Source: Psettodes erumei (lineage: Eukaryota; Chordata; Actinopteri; Pleuronectiformes; Psettodidae). From it: a stretch of 64,000 bases of DNA. This document shows positions 57,315-64,000 of the stretch, piece after piece. Every line of letters begins with the position of its first letter. Position 1 is the stretch's first letter. The translations under genes were made by a program, and so were the position numbers. The stretch is taken from positions 62,001-126,000 of the forward strand of contig JAFBJZ010000364.1 of assembly GCA_016785225.1 (NCBI GenBank). The letters run 5' to 3'. Under the pieces are notes generated by a model that was not told the DNA's origin, searched no databases, and saw only the letters and a list, made by a program, of their open reading frames with translations.

Positions 57315-58527
57315 GTGGGTAGATCACATAAAAAAAATAGACGTCAGCTTTTCACCATCCTCACTATAATATTTGTCACACACACAGCCCAGTTGTGCAT
57401 TTTTATTTGGATGGTGTTTGTCGATATGGCTGCAAAAGAGGAGCTGTTAACTGTACTGCCGATGAAAGAACATACGCGAGGGGAAGACACATTTCAGTCT
57501 TGCAAAAGCTCCCGCGATGGTTGGTCTCTTTAATGGATTTATTGCCAAGTGCAGGGAGGACTTCCTCAATTATCACTGCATAATACATCAGCAAGCATTA
57601 TGCTCAAAAATGCTAAACATGAAAGAGATAATGGATGTGGTAACGAAGATCGCCTGTTCTATTCGTGCCTGATCTCTTCAAAGACAGCTATTACGTACGC
57701 ATCTGGAGCAGGCTGACTGCGACCACTCTGACCACTCTTTTGAGAGCTCTGTCCACAGATAAAGGAGTTTTTCTGTGTAGCTAAACATGAAGAATACAAA
57801 CAACTAAATGACGATCAGTGGCTGCTAGATTTGGCATTTTTAACCGATCTGACCAACATGTTGAATGACCTTAATCTTGAGCTGCAAGGAAAAGATAAAT
57901 CTGTGATCAATATGATCAGTTCAATTAATGCATTCAAACAAAAACTGCAACATTTCTCCTCAAAGCTGCAGGGCCATGATTTGGCAAACTTCCAGAAGCT
58001 CGCATCAGCACTGGAGACACAAGGGAAGTCATGTGTGCAGCTTGACAGTGTACGCTACATAGATCAGATTGACATTTGACTGTCAGAGTTTGACAAATGC
58101 TTTCAAGGCTTTGCTTTAATCAAGTGAATCACTACATTCATGTGCTATCCATTTAGGGAAGATGCTGAAGTTGTTTCACTTGCTTCAAAAATTGCAACAC
58201 TGTTTCAGCTGAACTCTTCTGGAGGATGAGATTTTGACACTACAACCCGACATTGAGCTGAAGTCCAGAGCTCATGGACAGTACTGGAACTTACTCACAG
58301 AGGAAAAGTACCTCAACATGAGGAAATGTGCCACCTCCTTGACTGCATTATTTGGCTCCACTTATTTATGTGAGTCAGCCTTTTCACACATGAAGTTCAT
58401 TAAGTCCAAGTACTGTTCCACCATGACTGATGATCATTTGCAAGTTTGCTTGAGGCTGGCTATCAGCAACTACTGTCTGGACTATGCATCCCTGACTGAT
58501 TCCATTCAGTGCAAGTCATCAGAGTAA
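57315..58527 (+). pseudogene. hAT transposase, deleted and broken
   Basis: The pieces are SLMDLLPSAGRTSS-type sequence near 57530, AFLTDLTNMLNDLNLELQGK with INAFKQKLQHFSSKL (57831-58079), and LTALFGSTYLCESAFSHMKF with DDHLQVCLRLA (58234-58527), the C-terminal hAT dimerisation region. Stops separate them, and the N-terminal DNA-binding finger is missing. The type matches GTF2IRD2/ZBED-like hAT proteins, as at 17005-19050, but the sequence is a different family. Confidence 0.8.
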
Positions 58528-58602
58528 GGTAGGCTAATGACAAAAAATGTACACAGTTGTATTGTGCAAAATGGGTTCATGCAGTTATTCAAGGTACACC
58601 AG

Positions 58603-59799
58603 CAGGGCAGTTACTAGGAATTCTGGGCCCCCTGAAAGTATATCAGTGTGGGCCCCTTGACCCCATTCATTGCCACTTTTTTTTTTTAACAACTGTGTAT
58701 TATGATGTTTTTCTTTGCTTTTCTGTTGGTGCCTGGTGTATAATCACTCTACACATTACATATTACATATTGCTTTTTGTAAATATTACAAAAATTTATG
58801 GGAAATATTCATGGGAAAACTGATGAAGAATACACTATCTAAATGGGCTTACTCAGTAGTCTGCCATAGCTCTGCCATTGTATGTAGAGGGCAAGCTCTT
58901 TTGAGTAATGTCACCCTTGTCAGGAAAAAAACATTTTTGAACCATCCAAAAGTCAGTGTAAAACTGTCCAAAATTCTAAATTGTCTTTTTGTTATTGTCA
59001 GCCATTATGGTGTATTTTATTTTATATCGCTGTGAAAACAACAACAACAAATCTTGGAACATTTAACTTTTTTGTATTTTCAAACATCCCACCAATAGCT
59101 AACACATTTTTACAAGACCACATGTGAACACATCATGATAATGTTATTGACCTATTAGAGTAGAACTTGAATGCGTCATAATACAATTCAATGTCGCCTT
59201 GTAACTGAGCGGGTGCTTGGTGCTTACTGGAGCACTGTCCGACAGTAATATGTGTAAAACACACAGTCCGCCGTAGATAGCCTCCAAATTAGTAACGTTC
59301 AGTTATCTACACTAGGAACCATCGCTCCACAATGAACTGGTGACTTGCCCAGAGTGTAGCCCGCTTCTCACCCGATGATGTACCCTGTCCGGTACATGTT
59401 GCAGACAATAAATGAATGAATGAACAAGTAGGCGCCCTCGGTAGTTTTACTCTCACCATTCTTAGAAAAAAGGTTTGATGTCCTGGGCCCCTGCTCTGTT
59501 GCTCCAAGCCCTGGCCTCCCTCTAAAGTCTTTCTGGTGTCCAGATTTGTGTTTTTTGGGAGCCATCATCTTGATCTCCCTCACTTCCTGCTGGAGTTCAC
59601 TCGTGCTCAATTTGAACCGGCATGGACCAAACCATTTTTGGTTTGGTTTTGGTTTTGATTCATTACTATGAATATATATATTTGTTAAACCTATGCATAA
59701 TAATTTAGTCATAGAGGCTACTGAGGGCTATGTGTGGGCCCTGATGGCTTACGGGCCCTTAGAATTGTCATTACCTTCCCCCTGAATACGACATCGCTG
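58603..59799 (-). mobile_element. Nested hAT, non-autonomous, perfect 8-bp duplication
   Basis: The ends are CAGGGCAGTTAC (left) and, reversed, CAGCGATGTCG (right), with a related inner AATTCT..GGGCCC. The 8-bp TACACCAG at 58595-58602 is repeated exactly at 59800-59807, the hAT target-duplication length. A minus-strand frame (59368-59712) holds MAPKKHKSGHQKD and SNLFSKNGESKT, like the N-terminus of a ZMYM1-type hAT protein. Most of the transposase is missing, so it would have depended on a relative. Confidence 0.85.
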
Positions 59800-59951
59800 T
59801 ACACCAGCATACATTGTACACATAAAGAATTGTCAATGTATTTATAAATAAATATATTTCTTGCTTTCTTCTTATTTTTATAGTAGGTAGATCATTTTGA
59901 CTTAGTCATTAAATAAGTAGCTCACATCCTGAAAAAGTGTATGCACCCCTG

Positions 59952-60518
59952 GTCTAGGTAATATTATCAATGTGATCTGCCAAAAACATCACACCATACC
60001 ATGGAAATAATCCTAAACCCCAATTCCCTCCTAAACTTATCCTCCAATGGTAGGACTCCAAATTGTGAAATTGTGCCAATTCCCTTTTATTCCTACTTCC
60101 AGAAATAACATTAGATTGGACCTCATCAGGTACATTTTCCTTCTGGACAGTAAAAGCCTCATATGGGAGTTTCAATGTTGCCATGTAACAGCATCCTGTC
60201 CACCCATACAGTAGAAATATATAAATTATCACCACAAACCCACCAAATATCCTTGAAATTCCCTATATTCATGTTTCCAGGCAAATTTTGATCCTGCACA
60301 ATCAAAGTTCTATTCTGTTTGCAATGTGGCACATGAAAAGTCACTTCATACAATTTAACAACAACCTTATGTTCACACTTACACATGTTCATCATATACT
60401 TGTCACAATCTGATCTGTCTGCAATTTGTAACACTGAAGAATTAAATCCATATGCCTTCCACTTAATTTCTCTCTTCTGTAATGCATGGTATTCATCAGT
60501 CACGTCTTCTGGTGTCCG
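59952..60518 (-). pseudogene. ERV3 env, central piece
   Basis: The minus strand encodes DVTDEYHALQKREIKWKAYG and a Cys-rich stretch with KYMMNMCKC (60159-60602), then IYIFLLYGWTGCC, a furin-type SRNKREL site near 60085 and QFHNLESYHWRISLG (59954-60235). The furin site and hydrophobic sequence mark the boundary between surface and transmembrane subunits. A frameshift near 60200 breaks it, and the piece is cut by an LTR at 60519 and a hAT at 59951. The family differs from the ERV1/ERV2 envelopes. Confidence 0.75.
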
Positions 60519-61708
60519 TGTCAAGGAGAGTTGAGATTTCACCAACCGCAAAGTACATATACTATCGATCGCTGTGAGATGACTGATTAAAATGTAATGC
60601 AAAGGTTATGATGTTTATGATTGAATCAGATTATTAATGAAACTGAGTAACAAACGAATGAACAGATGAATGACATGATTTTACTATGTGAAAAAATCAA
60701 TGAGGTGATTATTAACGATGATGTAATAAATGGAAAGTAATCTTTTTATGATTGTGTTTGATGAATATTGTGATCTGATGGAATGATTTTTGTGATTGTT
60801 AACATGTAATAATGAGTGTTGAATCCTTGCTGATGTGTGTAACAAGAAGGCTTTAGCTGGAATGAGAAAAAAGAGGAAGTGTTGAAAGTGTTTCTACACA
60901 CAAGGACGGTTACAGAGAAACTAGGTGAAAAGAGAGAGAAATATAATTGGCCAAGAGAAGCGTTAAAAGGCTACAGAGGTATCGGGGCTTATTCGCAGTG
61001 CTCTGTGGACAGTGTTCGTGGGGATAGCCATTGAGAGAAGAGGTTTCCAGAGGATTGTAACCATCTCCAATCTCAAGGAGAATCGAAGGCATTTTTGCTG
61101 TATGCTTTGCTCCTGCTAAAATTCTAAAGAATAAACTTCATCAAATATTTACTTTAAAGTAAAGTTATTATAGTCATTATTGAGTACTCTTTGCTCACAT
61201 AAATAGAAGATTGGTCGTTAGGTTATTTAGAAATAGCATTCTTACAGGTTGCTCTAATCAACAAAAGGTTAAAACAAATCCTTAGGACCTAACAAAGTCT
61301 TTAAATGATTTCCTAGCAATTTACCAAGAGCCCGAAACATAAGAATAGAGCTTCTGTTAACAGACGTGACTGGGGCTGGGCTGCACTCATATTTGTTGAG
61401 AACTGTTTGGGGTGTGGTTCATACTGTTTTTTTTGTCATTGTGGAAGCAGGATGGGCGTCTGGATGTAGGCAGTGAGCAGTTAGCCGAGTCTCTACGCAT
61501 CAGTCCAGTAAATATTCATCCTCTCTCTGTAAACCTACAAAAGTATCTGAGGAGAATCCCTTGTTGTGGATAACGGGCATAGGGGCTAGTCAGTCTTGAG
61601 TAGATTATTTAATTTAGGATGAGGAGAAGAGTCTATTGATAGATTAAAATGCTGGATCAGGATTAATATCCACCTGTATTGAGGAGGTTAAAACCTGCAG
61701 TTTCGACA
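60519..61708 (+). repeat. LTR family X, complete copy (solo)
   Basis: Starts TGTCAAGGAGAG and ends TTTCGACA, so TG...CA with TGTC/GACA ends; 1190 bp. A split copy lies at 19934-20560 and 29835-30373. AATAAA lies at about 61129. It interrupts the ERV3 env reading, which ends ENEIFDSDW at 61711 and resumes at 60518. No exact target duplication is visible, so the insertion may be old or its flanks altered. Confidence 0.8.
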
Positions 61709-62911
61709 CCAGTCAGAGTCAAAAATCTCATTCTCCTCATCTGAAATAGCCATCTGAGCTGTCACAGATGAATCTGCACAATTCTCTTCCACCATCTGTT
61801 TTCTAATTTCAAAAATCTCATTACTACTGTTCACACTAAACTCTGTCTTTAACATAGGCTTCTGGGTTACATTTACTAGCTCCTTAGATTTCAGAAGGTA
61901 TCATATCACATTTACAAATTTCATAGACATCAAAGATGTCATCACTGCTGTATTCATCCCCTTCAAAGTCATAGCTAAAGTAGTAGACTGAGCTGATGTA
62001 ATAACCCTCTTAGTTGTTTTCAGAGTTAAAGTAGCAATCTTCATCTGTGCACTATTCACCCTTGGAGTGGTTACTGTAACTAATCACTCCTGAACCCCTT
62101 TAGCAACGGTGAAATTTCCAATAGGACTCAAATCTTTTATAAGTGTCACCTTACGAGTTATATAACCTGCTACCCAATATTTTCGAGATGGAACAAATTT
62201 AAACTCCGGCTCTCGATAAGTACACATGTATTCCCCTTAGTCTTCCCATGTAACATTATGCAAGGCAAGTGAACAGTCACCCATAACTTTCAACCACCTC
62301 ATGTAATTGTACAAAGATACCTTCTTTGATCACGAGGCACAATGTCAAATTCAGGTCCTACCAACAATACATCTTCACCACAACTATTTTTCTACTTAGG
62401 ATGATTATTACCATTAACATTCCACCTTCTACATCAACAAGGAAGGTAAGCCATTTTTCTTAACTTACAACTTAACTCTGATCACTGTCTTCAAAAGGAG
62501 CTGGCATCATAAAAATCATCTGAGGAACCACTGAAGTTAAATGTGATACATTTATACCTTCAGTAACCTTCAGCGCTGAAACGACAGACTACTAAGGCCA
62601 CGTCAACCCTAGTCCTCATAACGTTTTGATCTGACCCTTTTCCAAACTGGTCTTGGACTCCTTCGTCTAACTTACTCTCTGAATTGTCCTGCAGTGGAAT
62701 CACAGCCCTTTGTAACATTTGGCACTTTGCACTCAACTGAAATAGGCTCTGCTGTTTCTGGGACATGCTGAAATTCAATTTCACCAAATCTTCTTTCCTG
62801 TCCATTAACTGTAGCATCATTTCTGGCATCATCAAAAATGTGCAAAGACTCATCAACATTGTCCACAACATCAACAATCTCCCCTTCTGGGTTTTGACTG
62901 GAGATTTTCAT
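61709..62911 (-). pseudogene. ERV3 env N-terminal region, fragmented
   Basis: Minus-strand coding pieces include KISSQNPEGEIVDVVDNVDE, EIEFQHVPETAEPISVEC (62672-62911) and NEIFEIRKQMVEENCADSSV followed by ISDEENEIFDSDW (61711-61840). The frame changes near 62670 and elsewhere. A large soluble, acidic region ahead of the Cys-rich part is odd for an envelope, so part of it could be another polyprotein segment. Confidence 0.55.
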
Positions 62912-62944
62912 GCATCTCTTCTTCTGCTACATATTCTTCAACAT

Positions 62945-63300
62945 TTAGTTCCAACTCTCTTGAGCCTTTATCATCTCAGCTCTGTGAGTGTGGTGCCTCT
63001 TCTCTTGGCACTTTGACGCAATGCAATAAATGATACCACGTTGGAGACCCTTTAGCCTGGACCACAGTTCCAGTACTGCAAACAACGGTCCTTCACGGCG
63101 TTCGTTATACCACTTGCTTTTAAACACCTTTACCAATACCTTGTCTCCAGGTTGCACTGTACTCCTCTTTTGCTCATCGAGTCTCTCCTGCTACTCCTCT
63201 TTTCTTTGTCTGTCAGAAACATATGTGTATATTCTTTTATGCAAACTAGCCACATATGTAATGTACGTTCACATTTCATCTTCCAAAAGGGCCAGGCTTG
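62945..63300 (-). pseudogene. ERV3 integrase C-terminal region
   Basis: The minus strand encodes LHMWLVCIKEYTHMFLTDK, then (in a shifted frame) MQPGDKVLVKVFKSKWYNER and REGPLFAVLE followed by HHTHRAEMIKAQESW. This is the basic tail following the integrase core, as seen in gamma-type and gypsy pol proteins, and it directly precedes env. The catalytic core is absent. Confidence 0.75.
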
Positions 63301-63548
63301 TGTAACACCACTACAACACAACGACGTGGTGTGGAAAAACATTACTTTTATTTTCACAGCGGGACTGGCAAAAACACATCAACATTTCGGAAAGTCTCTG
63401 TCCGCGCGCATTTTTTTCCTTTTCTCTTTCCCAGAATGCCGCACCAAAAAAAACCTTCCTCTTTGCCCCCCACCTGGCAGTATTCTGCTATTACCACACT
63501 CCTACTCATACTACCCCCCTGCTGACTATAATCTACCAGGGCGCTACA
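63301..63548 (-). repeat. Solo LTR-like insert (248 bp) in ERV3 pol
   Basis: Bounded by TGTAACACC at 63301 and GCGCTACA at 63548, so the ends form TGTA/TACA. The minus strand has AATAAAAGTAA near the 3' end. It separates integrase-tail and upstream pol pieces of ERV3. No target duplication is seen. Confidence 0.55.
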
Positions 63549-64000
63549 ATCGGATCCTTTCCACTTGTGTGCAAACAAGGCGTTGGCATCCATCTTCCCG
63601 TAGCCAATTCATGAGGTATTATATGCAAATTGCGCAGCTCACTCAAGTGACACACCATCAGCCTTCTCAACAACAAATCCAGTTCCTTGGGCTTTTACCA
63701 CTTCATAATCTCCCACAGGATAACAGGACCCATCAGTCCAATACTCCGGGTCTGCCTCACGCAGTGGGAGGGCTTGCAAATCTTTCCAATATTGGTACCA
63801 TACCGAGACCACAAACTGTACAAAAACTGTACAAAAACAGCGTTCTCTGCTTCTGCCATAATTTTTCCTGTATGCTTCTGCTCATATTCCTCAGACACCA
63901 ACAAAGTCACATGTGGCACACTCTTCTTAATATCAAACTCTTTATCCAAATAATTATCTCTGTTTATCTTTATAGCGACTCCTTGTGGTCCCAAAATTAT
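63549..64000 (-). pseudogene. ERV3 pol fragment with PHVTL motif (runs off window)
   Basis: The minus-strand frame at 63695-63994 encodes GPQGVAIKINRDNYLDKEFD, then SVPHVTLLVSEEYEQKHTGK and MAEAENAVFVQFLY. The PHVTL core is like PPHVTLFYD in the ERV2 protease-proximal fragment, so both belong to one pol segment of this retrovirus lineage. The H-V-T form invites comparison with 2H phosphoesterases, but that is inference. RT and the integrase core are missing between here and 63300. The gene continues beyond the window. Confidence 0.6.

Larger units (their letters stand above)
57264..59951 (+). mobile_element. hAT transposon inserted in ERV3 env
   Basis: The left end reads CGGGGTACATA and the right end, reversed, CAGGGGTGCATA, a plausible terminal inverted repeat flanked by an imperfect 8-bp duplication. 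It carries a plus-strand transposase in pieces (57315-58527). It splits the ERV3 env reading between 59952 and 57255, so it landed after ERV3 did. A second hAT is nested at 58603-59799. Confidence 0.8.

Noticed and set aside
1..64000. CRISPR arrays, rRNA or tRNA genes
   Set aside because: No regularly spaced identical repeats with unique spacers and no tRNA-like cloverleaf or rRNA core was seen; primer-binding sites match only tRNA 3' ends.

Overview
The window looks like a piece of a teleost fish genome, probably a percomorph, in a transposon-dense and gene-poor region. The evidence is the repeat mix: APE-type CR1/L2-group LINEs, a LINE with a restriction-enzyme-like endonuclease, BEL/Pao and Ty3/gypsy LTR elements, gamma-like endogenous retroviruses, several hAT transposons, a fish-type L1 and long (GT)n tracts. 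I found no convincing host protein gene, no rRNA or tRNA gene and no CRISPR array. Nearly every coding stretch is a broken mobile-element gene, and the arrangement is nested: elements sit inside older elements.

Layout. 1-4.4 kb: AT-rich, no gene. 4.44-5.80 kb: a 1.33-kb LTR-like repeat (family Z, minus strand), with a second copy at 39.15-40.37 kb. 7.57-9.13 kb: hAT remnant of the ZMYM1-like transposase type. 9.9-16.76 kb: a scrambled BEL/Pao block (minus) with two direct ~515-bp LTR-like repeats, a duplicated protease piece and a 5'-truncated LINE replacing the middle of pol. 16.76-19.43 kb: another hAT (GTF2IRD2-like transposase) carrying a small LINE 3' end.

19.93-30.37 kb: a 1.19-kb LTR (family X) that appears split into two colinear halves by a minus-strand Ty3/gypsy element. 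Its Gag ends in a CCHC knuckle followed by a MYND-type zinc finger. 30.57-36.2 kb: ERV1 (plus), with a 5' LTR, primer site, gag piece, internal LINE fragment, integrase, broken env, polypurine tract and truncated 3' LTR. 36.2-39.15 kb: ERV2 (minus), running into ERV1 tail to tail. 41.9-45.05 kb: LTRs, integrase and chromodomain pieces of gypsy elements, with an L1 fragment between.

45.8-49.7 kb: an L1 whose 5' part is inverted relative to its 3' part, as twin priming would produce. 51.6 kb: a possible Tc1/mariner fragment. 52.4-54.4 kb: a CR1/L2-group LINE. 54.4-56.7 kb: the LINE with the restriction-like endonuclease and a (TA)n tail. 56.8-64.0 kb: ERV3 (minus), with env interrupted by a hAT (itself carrying a nested hAT with a perfect 8-bp target duplication) and by a full family-X LTR, and pol interrupted by a 248-bp solo LTR.

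The genes do not form one working system. Each family once encoded its own replication proteins, and the stops, frameshifts, deletions and replaced catalytic residues noted below indicate that none here is active as it stands. The least explained items are the MYND finger in the gypsy Gag, a PHVTL-type motif in two ERV pol fragments that might mark a 2H-phosphoesterase-like domain, and two short open frames I could not assign.
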